Assembly: GCF_900115185.1 (NCBI RefSeq)
Contig: NZ_FOVN01000001.1
Coordinates: 806,001-870,000 of the forward strand
DNA: 64,000 nt
Direction of reading: 5' to 3'
Source of the DNA: Algorimicrobium echini
GTDB taxonomy: Bacteria; Bacteroidota; Bacteroidia; Flavobacteriales; Flavobacteriaceae
The number at the start of each line of letters is the position of its first letter. The first letter of the stretch is position 1. The notes beneath the pieces are model-generated. The model was not told the DNA's origin and searched no databases. It was given only the letters and a program-made list of their open reading frames with translations. Position numbers and translations under genes: made by a program. Positions 17,244 through 27,428 of this stretch are shown here, one piece after another.

Positions 17244-18578
17244 TTACTGTTTTTCAGAAAGCGGTAAAAATTCTTTCCTAAATTTTATAATTAGGGGCAA
17301 ACCTCTTGCAATAATCCAACAAGTAAAAGCAATAAAAATACCATAAAGTTTATATTCCATACTGTCCAATAAAAACAATATGGGAACAAATACTAGGAAA
17401 GTAGCCATAAGCAATACATTTCGTAGCGTTTTCATTTTACCAAGACCTTTAAACATACCATCAAAAATAAAGGCAATGGCACAAAGTGGTTGCATGGCTA
17501 AAACAATCCAGAAAATGTTGTAAAATTCACTTAAAACAGCTTCTTCTTGTGTAAAGATATGGCCAATAAAGCTATAGAAAATAGTACCGATACATGCCAT
17601 AACGACTCCTAATATAATTCCATATTTTATTAACTTATTACTTAACGATATAAGTTTACCATATTCTTTTCCGCCCAATAATTTCCCGGATAGAATGTTA
17701 CCTGCACTGGCATAACCATCAATAATAAAGGCTCCTAGAAACCATAAATTGATAGCAATTGTATATGCCGCTATATATTCTTTACCATAACTAGTTGAAA
17801 ACGCACTAGCAAAATAAAGTGTCACATTCAGCGCAATGGTTCTCACAAACAAGTTGAGAATCATAATAGCAAACCGATTGATCTCTTTGTTAAACGGAAA
17901 ACGAAAACGCAACGGAATGGCTGTTTTTGTCAATAAATAATAAGCAGATAAAATAGCCATAAGCATTTGAGCAAAAACACTGGCATAAGCAGCACCTTTT
18001 ATATTCATGGCAGGAATATATCCTTCAATACCATAAACCAAAACAACATCTAACAGAATATTTACACTAGCTCCAACAATGGCTATAATCATTGGGTAAT
18101 AGGTGTTTTGTAGACCTCTAAAGGTTCCAAAAATGGCAATAGTAAATAAGGTGAAGGGAAATCCAAAAACACGAATTTTATAATAGTCAACACTAAAACT
18201 TAAAATTAAATCTGATGCATTGTAGAGTTTAAAGATACTTTCGGCAAATGGAAAAGTTCCTATAATTATTAAAATGCTTAAAGATGTTATTATAAAAATA
18301 GCTTGAGCAGGTAGGTTTTTTACGTTATCTAGATTATTGGCACCTACATATTGTGAAACAATAGATGAAATAGCGCTCCTGGTTTGCCCTAAAACCCAAA
18401 TAAGCATAGAAATAAAGGTACCAACAATACCTACAGCAGCTAATGATTCTGTGGCAAACTCTGAAATATTACCTACAATAGCGGTATCGGTAATTGATAA
18501 AATAGGTTCTGCTACACCTGCAATTAATGCCGGAATAGCCAATTTATTTATATGTTTTAAACTAATATTAGTATTCAC
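17244..18578 (-). CDS. MATE-family efflux transporter
   Basis: A 444-residue inner-membrane protein with about 12 membrane segments in two pseudo-symmetric halves. The family start motif is visible as AIPALIAGVAEPILSITDTA, followed by VGNIS and AAVGIVGTFISMLIWVLG. The ion-coupled DinF/NorM type exports cationic drugs or metabolites; its substrate here is unknown. The start overlaps the GNAT stop by 4 bp (ATGA), so the two are co-transcribed. Confidence 0.92.
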   Translation of the reverse strand: MNTNISLKHINKLAIPALIAGVAEPILSITDTAIVGNISEFATESLAAVGIVGTFISMLIWVLGQTRSAISSIVSQYVGANNLDNVKNLPAQAIFIITSLSILIIIGTFPFAESIFKLYNASDLILSFSVDYYKIRVFGFPFTLFTIAIFGTFRGLQNTYYPMIIAIVGASVNILLDVVLVYGIEGYIPAMNIKGAAYASVFAQMLMAILSAYYLLTKTAIPLRFRFPFNKEINRFAIMILNLFVRTIALNVTLYFASAFSTSYGKEYIAAYTIAINLWFLGAFIIDGYASAGNILSGKLLGGKEYGKLISLSNKLIKYGIILGVVMACIGTIFYSFIGHIFTQEEAVLSEFYNIFWIVLAMQPLCAIAFIFDGMFKGLGKMKTLRNVLLMATFLVFVPILFLLDSMEYKLYGIFIAFTCWIIARGLPLIIKFRKEFLPLSEKQ

Positions 18579-19072
18579 AATACGAATTCGTAACAGTAAA
18601 AAGGGTGCTCACTTTGATTTGGAAAGTAAATAGAGCCTAATTTTTTATAACCGCGAAGTTCGTAAAACTTTTGGTTCTTCAAATTTTTTGAGAACGTATC
18701 TAACCTAATAGAATGAAATTTTTTTGTAACTGCAAGTTTTTCAGCAAAATCCATTAGTTTTCTGGCGAATCCGTTTCCTTGGTAATTTGGATGAATAGCA
18801 AGTCGGTGAATATATAAGTTGTTTTGGTTTGGTGTGAGCCAAGATATAGATTGATACTCGGCATCCATATGAGTAGAAATCACAACGCAGCCTATTATAG
18901 TTTCTTCTTCCAAAACAAATAATTCGGTTCTGGTAACATCATTTTCAAAAGCGGTTCTGTTTGGATATTTAGAATTCCATTGATGTATGTTTTTAGAAAC
19001 CATATCAATAGCACAAGCCTGTGTAATTTTTAAAATCGTATCAATATCTTCGTTGGTTCCTTTCCGAATCAT
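18575..19072 (-). CDS. GNAT-family N-acetyltransferase
   Basis: 165 residues from ATG 19072 (MIRKGTNEDIDTILKITQAC); an earlier in-frame codon at 19093 would add seven unconserved residues. The acetyl-CoA-binding motif A is RLAIHPNYQGNGFARKLMDF. The C-terminal FYELRGYKKLGSIYFP is also typical. The acceptor substrate is unknown. It is translationally coupled to the MATE gene, which could indicate joint detoxification (inference). Confidence 0.9.
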   Translation of the reverse strand: MIRKGTNEDIDTILKITQACAIDMVSKNIHQWNSKYPNRTAFENDVTRTELFVLEEETIIGCVVISTHMDAEYQSISWLTPNQNNLYIHRLAIHPNYQGNGFARKLMDFAEKLAVTKKFHSIRLDTFSKNLKNQKFYELRGYKKLGSIYFPNQSEHPFYCYEFVL

Positions 19073-19118
19073 AATAAATGCGTAGATTTGCATCTAAATT
19101 ACTTATAATTTTTTCAAT

Positions 19119-19916
19119 ATGAAGAATATTTTAGTGCCAGTAGGATCGTCTAAAAATGCAGTGAGTCATTTGCAATATGCTGTAGATTTTGCTAAAGCAT
19201 TTGGTGCGAAAATTTATGTAGTTCAAGTTTATAATGTGTACTCTAAAGCTGGAACCATGATAAAAATAGATCATATTTTAGAGCGTGAAAGTTATGAGTT
19301 TTTAAAGAAGCATGTATCTAAAGTGGATACAAAAGGGGTTGAGGTTGTTGTAAAATCTTTTAAAGGAAAATTGGTTGATACTTTAGAGCTGGTTTGCCAC
19401 TCTTTAGATATTGATTTAATTATGATTGAACCTCGAACCAATTCTCTACGAGATGAGGTATATTTAGGAAAAACGTCTGGAAAGATTATCAAACAAACAA
19501 ATATTCCGGCTTTAATTGTTCCGGAGGGTTTAACTTTTAAACCAATTGTGTATATTTTGGTTGCTTTAAAATCTGCTGTCATAAAAAAGGAAGAAGCCTT
19601 ATTGCCTTTAATTGCTATTAAAGAACAATTTCGTTCAATAGTAAATTTATTATTAGTAAAAACTCCATTTTATAATGAAGGCGATTTTGAAGTAAATCCA
19701 GATTTAGCGAAATTAGTTACAAATACAACCAAAACAGAAAATGCTACAACATTTCAAGGTGTTTTAGAACATTATAAGGAAAACGACCCAGATATGTTAT
19801 GTGTGGTAAGACGCAAACGTGGTTTTTTCTCTAAACTATGGGAAAAAAATACAATCTTGAAAAAAGATTTTCAAAGCAATACCCTACCTGTTTTAGTTTT
19901 AAGTGGTGTGAAGTAA
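19119..19916 (+). CDS. Universal stress protein, tandem domain
   Basis: 265 residues in two UspA-like halves. The first starts MKNILVPVGSSKNAVSHLQY and runs to IKQTNIPALIVP, with a GKTSGKI motif near the nucleotide site. The second (FKPIVYILVALKSAVIKKEE) is more degenerate and ends in TLPVLVLSG. The canonical ATP motif G-x2-G-x9-G(S/T) is only partly visible, so nucleotide binding is uncertain. It is monocistronic, divergent from GNAT, and 71 bp upstream of the tRNA. Confidence 0.85.
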   Translation: MKNILVPVGSSKNAVSHLQYAVDFAKAFGAKIYVVQVYNVYSKAGTMIKIDHILERESYEFLKKHVSKVDTKGVEVVVKSFKGKLVDTLELVCHSLDIDLIMIEPRTNSLRDEVYLGKTSGKIIKQTNIPALIVPEGLTFKPIVYILVALKSAVIKKEEALLPLIAIKEQFRSIVNLLLVKTPFYNEGDFEVNPDLAKLVTNTTKTENATTFQGVLEHYKENDPDMLCVVRRKRGFFSKLWEKNTILKKDFQSNTLPVLVLSGVK

Positions 19917-19984
19917 ATAATTTTATAATTGTAGTACAGAACCTAAATAAAATAGTTTATTTTCGTTTTATTAAATCAACCGTT

Positions 19985-20061
<77 letters not shown>

Positions 20062-20065
20062 CTTG

Positions 20066-20097
20066 AAAAAAAGCAATGCGAAAGCATTGCTTTTTTT
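20066..20097 (+). terminator. Terminator after tRNA-Ala
   Basis: The perfect stem GCAATGC-GAAA-GCATTGC is flanked by A- and T-runs (seven T). It is symmetric and so could work both ways. Confidence 0.9.
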
Positions 20098-20240
20098 ATG
20101 CCTCAATATGATAAAAGTGCTCTTGTTTTCATAAAAATTATGTATTTCAAAGATATTTTAGATGTTTTTATCGAAAAGTAAATCATTTCTAAAACCTGAT
20201 AAATTAACCGTTCGTAAGTATGGCTCCCAACCATACTACT

Positions 20241-22598
20241 ATGAAATACACATTATTAATAGCATTTTTGTTTAGCAGTTTTCTACAAGCTCAAAACGCA
20301 GGATACAATCCAGAAATTCAGCATGATCCATTGTTTAAATTTGCAAGTTTCGTTAATGTCGGTGACCAGACATATCATGTTGAAGACATTCATAAAAACA
20401 AAAATTTAATTTATAAACCTTTGCTTTCAGAAAACCATAGCCTTGGTTTTACAACAGATAATTTTTGGGTTCGCTTTAAGTTAATTAATACGCAATTAAC
20501 AGAGCGTTTCTATTATTTAGAAACGGCTAGGCCTGTAACAGATATTGCTAACTTATATCAAATTTCATCAACAGGAATAGAAAGCTATAAAAGTGGCGAT
20601 CAAATACCTTTTAATCAGCGACAGGTTAATCATAGATCAACGGTTTTTAAAATTAAATTACCTGCAAACTCTAGTCAGCAGTTTTATTTGCATTTAAAAA
20701 GTGATGGTGAAACCATCAACCTGCCCTTAAACTTATTATCCGAATCTGAATTTTTGCAAAACACCTATAACCAGCAATTATTTCTTGGTTTGTTTTATGG
20801 CGTATTACTACTTGCTGGTATTATTTATTTGTTTTTTTATATCAGTTTAAAAGAACGTTCGTTTTTATATTATGGACTATATGTGTTTTCAATAGCCCTG
20901 CTTCAAGCGGCATTAGACGGATTATTATTTGAGTTTGTTTGGTCTGATGCTGGTTATTTTAATAGTCGTTTGGTATTAATAACGGCCTTATTTTCAAATC
21001 TGTTTTTATTGAAGTATTGCGAATATTTTTTAAATGTTAAAACTCATTTTAATAGTTTAAGCAAATATTATCGAGCAATTTATATTGTAATAGCAACTTT
21101 ATTTATTGGTGTTTTTATCAATGAGTCCACCTTAAAAATTGTTTATCCAATTAGCAATATAAATGGTTTAGTAAGTCTGCTATTAATTTTGTTTACCGTT
21201 TTTGTTATGCGTTATAAGCGTATTGCGCTAGATGTTTTTTTCTCTATTGGTATTTTGTTTCTAGTAGTAGGTTTACTGGGTTTTGTGATGAATAATTTAA
21301 GCTTGTTACCCAATAATTTTTATACTGAAAATAGTGCAAAATTTGGAGCAGGACTTGAGGTTGTATTCTTATCCTTATCCATGACTAATTTAATTAGAAA
21401 GTTGCGCGAGGAAAAAGAAGCTTCTCAAGCTCTAGCTTTAAAAAAATCTGAAGAAATTAGCCAAGTTAAAACCTATTTTATGTCCAATATGAGTCATGAA
21501 CTACGAACACCACTCAATGCTATTTTAGGAGCCACTCAAGAGCAATTAGAGCAAATAGGTAATACGGTGGACAATAATTGTTTGGAGATTATTAAGAACG
21601 CATCCTACAGTTTATTGAGTAATATTAATGATATTCTAGATTTTGAAAAAATTGAAAAGAATGAATTACAACTTAAAAAAGATGTTTTTGAACCGTTACC
21701 CTTGCTAAAACAGATTAGTGCTAATTGGCAATTACAAGCTGAAAACAAAGGCTTACACTATAGGTTTGAAATTAAAGGCCAAGTTCCCGATGAGGTTGTT
21801 GGAGACAGTGACCGATTTATACAAATTATAAATAATGTTCTTGGAAATGCTGTGAAATTTACTCAATCAGGTACCATTGCATTTCAGTTGCAGTCCATTT
21901 TTATTTCCAAAAATATGAATCGTTTTTCGTTTCATATTTCAGATACAGGAATTGGTATTCCGCCACATTTACAAGATGACGTATTTGACAGTTTTAGCCA
22001 AATGAGAAATGATTATAAACGACAATTTGGAGGACTGGGTTTAGGGTTAACTATAGTAAATCATTTAGTAAAACGTTTTGATGGTAATATCAATATTGAA
22101 AGCCAAGAAGGCAGCGGTACCGATGTGTATATTGATATTCCATTTGAGGTTAAAAACATGAAAAGTGATAGAACACTAGTCTCGACGGATTTAGAAAAAA
22201 AAGATCAGGTACATATTTTAATCGTAGAAGATAATGTCATGAATCAAATGATTATTAAAAAACTTCTAAAAATCAACCCTAAATTTACCTTTGAAGTTTT
22301 GGACAATGGGTTAAAAGCTATTCATAGACTTCAAGAAACTACCTTTGATGTTATTTTAATGGATTTGCATATGCCCATTATGGATGGTTATGAAGCTACT
22401 AAAATAATTAGAAGTGGACAGGCAGGTTCAAGGAATAAAAATATTCCAATTATTGCCGTTACTGCCGATGCCATGCAAGAAACACGTCAGAAAGTATTGG
22501 ATATAGGAATGACCGATTACTTAACGAAACCCATTAATAAAGTTGTCCTGTTTGAAAAAATATGTAACAGCATCTTTACAGTATTAGAGCCAGCTTAA
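20241..22598 (+). CDS. Hybrid sensor histidine kinase with 7TM-DISM sensor
   Basis: 785 residues from ATG 20241 (signal peptide MKYTLLIAFLFSSFLQAQ); ATG 20220 is also in frame. Order: periplasmic 7TMR-DISM extracellular domain (to ~180), seven membrane segments (~185-390), HisKA, HATPase, receiver. The phospho-accepting His419 is in SNMSHELRTPLNAI. The ATPase has SDRFIQIINNVLGNAVKF, FHISDTGIGIPPHL and FGGLGLGLTIV. The receiver has VEDNVMNQ, phospho-Asp708 in VILMDLHMPIMDG and the LTKPIN lysine. There is no adjacent response regulator, so it is an orphan. DISM sensors often bind carbohydrates; the ligand here is unknown. Confidence 0.93.
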   Translation: MKYTLLIAFLFSSFLQAQNAGYNPEIQHDPLFKFASFVNVGDQTYHVEDIHKNKNLIYKPLLSENHSLGFTTDNFWVRFKLINTQLTERFYYLETARPVTDIANLYQISSTGIESYKSGDQIPFNQRQVNHRSTVFKIKLPANSSQQFYLHLKSDGETINLPLNLLSESEFLQNTYNQQLFLGLFYGVLLLAGIIYLFFYISLKERSFLYYGLYVFSIALLQAALDGLLFEFVWSDAGYFNSRLVLITALFSNLFLLKYCEYFLNVKTHFNSLSKYYRAIYIVIATLFIGVFINESTLKIVYPISNINGLVSLLLILFTVFVMRYKRIALDVFFSIGILFLVVGLLGFVMNNLSLLPNNFYTENSAKFGAGLEVVFLSLSMTNLIRKLREEKEASQALALKKSEEISQVKTYFMSNMSHELRTPLNAILGATQEQLEQIGNTVDNNCLEIIKNASYSLLSNINDILDFEKIEKNELQLKKDVFEPLPLLKQISANWQLQAENKGLHYRFEIKGQVPDEVVGDSDRFIQIINNVLGNAVKFTQSGTIAFQLQSIFISKNMNRFSFHISDTGIGIPPHLQDDVFDSFSQMRNDYKRQFGGLGLGLTIVNHLVKRFDGNINIESQEGSGTDVYIDIPFEVKNMKSDRTLVSTDLEKKDQVHILIVEDNVMNQMIIKKLLKINPKFTFEVLDNGLKAIHRLQETTFDVILMDLHMPIMDGYEATKIIRSGQAGSRNKNIPIIAVTADAMQETRQKVLDIGMTDYLTKPINKVVLFEKICNSIFTVLEPA

Positions 22599-22599
22599 C

Positions 22600-23130
22600 C
22601 TAAAGTTGTTGCTTCAAATCGGAAATGCTAAACACAGGATTTAAATGGCAATTATCTATTTCAAATAAATCGGCAAATGTTTTAAAAGTGGTTTGGTCCG
22701 TTCTTGTTCGAATGCTTCCCTTCGGGTAAAATCGTCTTTTTTCTATAAAACTAGCTTTATCAATCCAACCACAAACGGTTAATTCATGTTTGGTTTTATG
22801 ATAACTGCAAAAAATATAAATATCTGTTTTAAAATGGTCTTGAAGTTTTAAAAAATTGTTGGTATAACTTTTTCTAACATGTGTTGTTCTACCCATTGTT
22901 TTTACGTCTATCGTTTTGTTATTCACAATAAGATCTACGCCATTATCAAAACCTTTAGTGCCATCTACGAGGCCTAAATTGAAAAAGGACATGACTACAG
23001 ATTGTCCAATAATACCAGTTAGTTGTTGGTTTTTGGAGCCATTGGCCGTAAACCGATTACCAAAATTGTGTGTTTTAATAATAGTTTCGCAATGTGAAAT
23101 TATTTTATTTTCAATTTTAACAGTAAACAT
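22600..23130 (-). CDS. PD-(D/E)XK-like protein, putative nuclease
   Basis: 176 residues, no signal peptide. The segment GFDNGVDLIVNNKTIDVKTM has an Asp (D66), a beta-hairpin spacing and DVK (D75, K77). This is the core catalytic arrangement of PD-(D/E)XK nucleases, and a helix with KNQQLTGIIGQSVVMSFF precedes it. The C-terminal half is basic. The name is by motif only; I know no close family. It ends 1 bp from the convergent hybrid kinase gene and is 47 bp downstream of the addB-like gene on the same strand, so it may share its transcript. Confidence 0.6.
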   Translation of the reverse strand: MFTVKIENKIISHCETIIKTHNFGNRFTANGSKNQQLTGIIGQSVVMSFFNLGLVDGTKGFDNGVDLIVNNKTIDVKTMGRTTHVRKSYTNNFLKLQDHFKTDIYIFCSYHKTKHELTVCGWIDKASFIEKRRFYPKGSIRTRTDQTTFKTFADLFEIDNCHLNPVFSISDLKQQL

Positions 23131-23177
23131 AGCGATAGTATTTAAACGATATTTTACTGTAAGATACTAAAAATGTG

Positions 23178-25934
23178 TTAAGTAGCCTTTTCCGTAAAAG
23201 GTATTTCCAGATTGAAAATTTCTAAAATAAGCTGTTTTAATTGCGTTTGATATTCTTCCAATATTTCATGATTTATAATTTCTATTTTTTGATTGCTGCC
23301 AGTTTCTTTTTTTGCAAATTTTAAAAATCCTCCATTCAGGTTTTTAAACGAAATAATTCCGGCTTCAACAGGCTCCGTAAAAGGGTTTTTGCTATGCATT
23401 AAATAGGCATATGTTAACACTTGGAACGATTTGCTATACTTATCGTAATCTGTTGTTAAATCCTCCCAATTGGTTATTTGTACTTTACTAGAATCTACGT
23501 TTCCAGATTTGTAATCTATAACTCGGGTAATACCATTACGCTTATCTATACGATCTACTTTTCCAGTAATTCTAACAGGAAAATCTAGTTCAGGTATTTG
23601 TATTTCAACAGTATTATCAAGTTCAACAGCAAGAATTTCTAGCGTGTTTCCGGCTTTTAAATCGGCAATTTCTAGTTCTAAAAAGTTAAAAATGTAACGT
23701 TTTGAAATTTCAAATACGATAAGATTTTTGCCTTTAGTTATATCTCCTTCTTTAAATAAATCCTTAAAATGTTTGGTAACGGTAACCGCGATTTTGGGTT
23801 TCATTTCAGAAATCTGTTCCCAAGTTATTAAACGGCCTTCAAAAGGTTTATAAAAATCTTCTAATGTATTATGAATAACAGTTCCTAAAGTATTGGCTGC
23901 AACAGTTTCTTCTACGTCATCATACTCTTTTATTTTTAGTACTTTCTGAAAATAAAAATCAATTGGATTTCGAATATAGCTAGTTAGTGCAGATGGTGAT
24001 AAACCTTTTGCAGCATATTTTTTTAATTGATTTATAACATCATCATTTTTAGTAATAACAGTTTCCTTTATATTAGTATCCAACGCTATATTAGGGACAG
24101 CAATAGTATGCTTTATTTTGTGTATCCCTTCTAAATCCAATTGTGTAATAAAACGGCTTTTTTCACCGCCTTTTAATGGATCTATTTCTGTGTTATAAAT
24201 AATGAATATGCGTTTAGCTCTTTGGAGTAAACGGTAAAAATGATACGTGTAAACAGCGTCTTTTTCTTTGTATGTTGGTAGGTTGTTTTCCAATTTTACA
24301 TCGTAGGGAATAAAGGAATTATTACTTTTTCCAGATGGTAAAATACCCTCGTTAACCGATGATATGATAATTGTTTCAAAATCTAAAACACGTGACTCTA
24401 ACATCCCCATTATTTGTAATCCTTCTAAAGGTTCTCCTTTAAAGTCCAGTGTTTGTGTGCTTAATAATTCTTTGTAAACACTAAATAAACTGGCAATATC
24501 CGATACATGCTTGTATTGCTCGTCTAATAGTATAAGCTCATTAAATAGGGTGTTAAATTTAAATAGGTGCTCTAATGCTAGTAGATTCTCCTTTTTTTGC
24601 TGTTCTAAATGAGCTTTTATTATTAAAATTAATGTTTGGCATTGCTTTAAAGCTGTAGAGGGATTGTTATCCCATTTACCAAATAGTAATTTAAACAGCG
24701 TTTTGTGTTGCGGTGCGAATGTTGTTAAGCGCGATAATGATATGTAGATTAAATTATTAGATTCTATAATTTGAACCACTTTTTGTAAATCGTTAGAAAA
24801 TCCGGATTGGAGCAGTGGACGAATAAACTGATGTGACAATATTTTAATTACATCTTTAAAATAATAGTTAGTAGTTTCTTTTTTATGTACAAAAAACAAT
24901 TGCTCGAAAAGGGTAGCCAATGGAATGGATTTTAAAGGTAAACCCATGGTGATATTTAACGCTTTTATAGCTTCAGGTATTGAGTTTAGAACCGGTAATA
25001 AAAGAGATTCTTCGCCTAAAACAACAGCTGTGTTATTAAGCGTGTTGTTTTCTTCTTGGAGTTTGTTTAAGATGTTACCAATGCATTTTGCCTGTCCTAC
25101 ATTTTTAGGGACACCTATAACCGATATGTCCTTTGTTTGCTTATAATGACTAGTAACCCAATTAAATGGATTTGATTCAAAGTATTTCCATTGGTTTTGA
25201 TGTTGCCGAATGAATAAGCTAGCATCATGATTTTTATTTTCAAAAAATGATTTATCAATATCCCAATAAATATCGGCATGACTGTTTTCTAATAATTCTT
25301 GTATGATGGTCTCTTCCGCTTTATTAAGCGCGTTAAAACCCAAAAACACATGATGTTTATCAGGATTGGTTTCAATATAGTTTTGAATATTTTCAACAGC
25401 TTCTCTATATATTAAACCTTGATAACCTTTCTTTTTATTGATGAGGTTTTCGGTTAGCTGGTTATAATAGATTTTAAGTCTTTTCCAAAATACAAGATAA
25501 TTTTTAACAAAATTCGTTTGTTTGGTGTCAACCGACCAATGATTTAATTCTTTTATAGCACTTAAATAATCGAATATGTGCTCTTGAGGAATAAGGTATC
25601 TATCAATTTCATTAAAATCTTGAAGTAATATCTGGGCCCATTTAGAAAAGGTATCAAAGCTATCTGGATTTTGTTCTTCATGAACTTGAAGATAGGTTTC
25701 ATAGAACTCAAAAAGTAACTCGGTGTTTGATATAGCTTTAAGTTGAGATAGTTCTTCTACAAATTCTTCAATACTTAATATAATTGGAGAAAAAATGGGT
25801 GTTTGAATAGAATTGGTTAATTCATGTTTTAAAAATACACCAGCACGTTTACTAGGCAGAATAAGTGTAATTTTAGAAACATCAACTTGCTTCTTATTTA
25901 AATCAGCAAGGACGTCATGTATAAAAGTTGTCAT
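23178..25934 (-). CDS. AddB-like PD-(D/E)XK nuclease/inactivated helicase subunit
   Basis: 918 residues. The N-terminus resembles the UvrD-type fold (KITLILPSKRAGVFLKHEL) with a degenerate ATP site. A helicase-like middle carries GLQIMGMLESRVLDFETIII. The C-terminal nuclease domain has TLGTVIHNTLEDF, DFPVRITGKVDRID and RVIDYKSGNVD (catalytic D and DYK). The first iron-sulfur cysteine of AddB (usually in a C-P-F-x-F context) appears replaced in TSYIRNPIDFYFQ, so the cluster may be absent. It probably pairs with the AddA-like protein at 28702-31848 to process double-strand breaks. Confidence 0.82.
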   Translation of the reverse strand: MTTFIHDVLADLNKKQVDVSKITLILPSKRAGVFLKHELTNSIQTPIFSPIILSIEEFVEELSQLKAISNTELLFEFYETYLQVHEEQNPDSFDTFSKWAQILLQDFNEIDRYLIPQEHIFDYLSAIKELNHWSVDTKQTNFVKNYLVFWKRLKIYYNQLTENLINKKKGYQGLIYREAVENIQNYIETNPDKHHVFLGFNALNKAEETIIQELLENSHADIYWDIDKSFFENKNHDASLFIRQHQNQWKYFESNPFNWVTSHYKQTKDISVIGVPKNVGQAKCIGNILNKLQEENNTLNNTAVVLGEESLLLPVLNSIPEAIKALNITMGLPLKSIPLATLFEQLFFVHKKETTNYYFKDVIKILSHQFIRPLLQSGFSNDLQKVVQIIESNNLIYISLSRLTTFAPQHKTLFKLLFGKWDNNPSTALKQCQTLILIIKAHLEQQKKENLLALEHLFKFNTLFNELILLDEQYKHVSDIASLFSVYKELLSTQTLDFKGEPLEGLQIMGMLESRVLDFETIIISSVNEGILPSGKSNNSFIPYDVKLENNLPTYKEKDAVYTYHFYRLLQRAKRIFIIYNTEIDPLKGGEKSRFITQLDLEGIHKIKHTIAVPNIALDTNIKETVITKNDDVINQLKKYAAKGLSPSALTSYIRNPIDFYFQKVLKIKEYDDVEETVAANTLGTVIHNTLEDFYKPFEGRLITWEQISEMKPKIAVTVTKHFKDLFKEGDITKGKNLIVFEISKRYIFNFLELEIADLKAGNTLEILAVELDNTVEIQIPELDFPVRITGKVDRIDKRNGITRVIDYKSGNVDSSKVQITNWEDLTTDYDKYSKSFQVLTYAYLMHSKNPFTEPVEAGIISFKNLNGGFLKFAKKETGSNQKIEIINHEILEEYQTQLKQLILEIFNLEIPFTEKAT

Positions 25935-25945
25935 GTTATAAAAAT

Positions 25946-25976
25946 AAAAAACGCTCCGAATATTCGGAGCGTTTTT
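25946..25976 (-). terminator. Terminator after the OmpA/TSP3 gene
   Basis: A perfect palindrome ACGCTCCGAATATTCGGAGCGT with A- and T-runs on both sides. It lies between the ompA-like stop (25998) and the addB-like start (25934), so it should insulate the nuclease gene from the highly expressed porin gene. Confidence 0.9.
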
Positions 25977-25997
25977 CTATTTATTTATGTGAAATAA

Positions 25998-27362
25998 TTA
26001 TTTCACTAAATTAATTTCAACACGTCTGTTGTTAGCTCTACCTTCTCTAGTTTTGTTAGAGTCAATTGGTTTAGACTCGCCAAATCCTTTAGAAGATAAT
26101 CTAAACTGATCAATACCGTTACTTGTTAAGTAATCTTTAACTGATAATGCTCTAGCATCAGATAACTTCATGTTAAGTGATTCACTACCTACACTATCCG
26201 TATGACCTTCAACTGTAAATTTAGCATTAGGGTACTCTTTTAAGATTGCAATAATATCTTGAAGTACTTTTTCAGATTGTGCTTTGATTGAAGATTTACC
26301 TGTATCAAATAAGATTGTTTTAGCGTAAGCGTTTAATGCTTTTTGAACAGCTTCAGTTACTTCTGGGCAACCATTGTTTGCTACAGTACCAACTTTGTCT
26401 GGACAAGCGTCATCTTTATCAGCAACACCGTCACCATCTCTATCTGGCCAAGGGCAACCATTGTTAGCTGCAGGACCAGCTTCATTTGGACATTTATCAT
26501 CTTTATCAGCAACACCGTCACCATCAGCATCAGGACAACCGTTTAATGCTTTTAAACCAGCAACTGTAGGACAAGCATCATCTTTATCAGCAATACCGTC
26601 ACCATCTGTATCAGGACAACCATTAAATTCAGCTGGACCAGCTTCATTTGGACAAGAATCTTTGCTGTCTTCAATACCGTCACCGTCTGTATCAGGACAT
26701 CCGTTGAAAGCTTCTAAACCAAATACTTCTGGACAAGCATCATCTTTGTCATATATACCGTCACCATCTGTATCTTTACCTCCAAACTTGAAAGTAACAC
26801 CAGCTGTGTGTTGGAAGTGTGTATCTAAATAATCTTCGAATGCATGCTTATAAGCAGATTGAACTGTAATTCCTACATTTTCACTAACCCAGAAATTAAT
26901 TCCTAAAGTTCCGTTTAATGTTCCAGCTCCAATTTCATCAACCCAAGTGTAACCACCACCAACTCCTAAATAAGGATCTAACCATGATGAGTTTAATAAT
27001 TGACCAAAACTGTATTTTACAATACCGTCAAGGCCGAAATAAGTTACTTCATCATATCTAGCTCTGTCATCTCCAAATTTATCAATTTTGTTTAAAGAAG
27101 CTGTTGCGCCTAATGTGAATCCATTGCTTAAGTAACGACCTACTGTTAATGAAGATAATGATGGTAAAATGTTCCAGTGGTCTGTAGCATTAAAATATTC
27201 ATCAAAATAGTCACCAAGAGGTGCATCTTCACCTGTAGGATAGAAATCAACTGCGTTTACTCCAAGGCTAATTGCCCAAGGGTTGTTTTCATCTTGTGCG
27301 TACGTGTTACTCATACCTAACATAAGTAACATAGCGAACAATAATCTGCTAAGATTTTTCAT
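25998..27362 (-). CDS. OmpA-family porin with thrombospondin type 3 repeats
   Basis: About 454 residues from ATG 27362 (signal peptide [20 protein letters not shown] then YAQ). An N-terminal eight-stranded outer-membrane barrel spans about 25-200. Five calcium-binding TSP3 units of the form [15 protein letters not shown] follow (about 203-335). The C-terminal OmpA domain ([50 protein letters not shown]) binds peptidoglycan. It is likely one of the most abundant outer-membrane proteins, consistent with a consensus promoter and strong terminator. Confidence 0.95.
   Translation of the reverse strand: MKNLSRLLFAMLLMLGMSNTYAQDENNPWAISLGVNAVDFYPTGEDAPLGDYFDEYFNATDHWNILPSLSSLTVGRYLSNGFTLGATASLNKIDKFGDDRARYDEVTYFGLDGIVKYSFGQLLNSSWLDPYLGVGGGYTWVDEIGAGTLNGTLGINFWVSENVGITVQSAYKHAFEDYLDTHFQHTAGVTFKFGGKDTDGDGIYDKDDACPEVFGLEAFNGCPDTDGDGIEDSKDSCPNEAGPAEFNGCPDTDGDGIADKDDACPTVAGLKALNGCPDADGDGVADKDDKCPNEAGPAANNGCPWPDRDGDGVADKDDACPDKVGTVANNGCPEVTEAVQKALNAYAKTILFDTGKSSIKAQSEKVLQDIIAILKEYPNAKFTVEGHTDSVGSESLNMKLSDARALSVKDYLTSNGIDQFRLSSKGFGESKPIDSNKTREGRANNRRVEINLVK
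26385..26775 (-). repeat. Tandem DNA repeats encoding the TSP3 units
   Basis: Five imperfect direct repeats of about 72-78 bp carry the complementary-strand refrain GGACAAGCATCATCTTT / ACCGTCACCATCTGTATC. Similarity is high enough that unit number could vary by recombination. They also create long unbroken shadow frames on the other strand. Confidence 0.75.
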
Positions 27363-27397
27363 ATTCAAAAATTTAATTTTTAAGTGTTAATTGTAAA

Positions 27398-27428
27398 CAA
27401 AAGTAAGTTGTTAAATATTATTAACAAA
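27398..27428 (-). promoter_or_regulatory. Promoter of the OmpA/TSP3 gene
   Basis: On the minus strand TTTG, a 19-bp spacer and TACTTTTG match the Bacteroidota consensus (TTTG at -33, TAnnTTTG at -7). They lie 36 bp before the ATG. A second box TATATTTG is at 27431-27438. This is the best promoter match in the window. Confidence 0.65.

Noticed and set aside
26343-26832. Long open frames on the plus strand opposite the porin repeats
   Set aside because: They are periodic shadows of the TSP3 repeats (Ser/Pro-rich repeats such as SLSATPSPS) with no independent start or promoter; the minus-strand porin explains the DNA.
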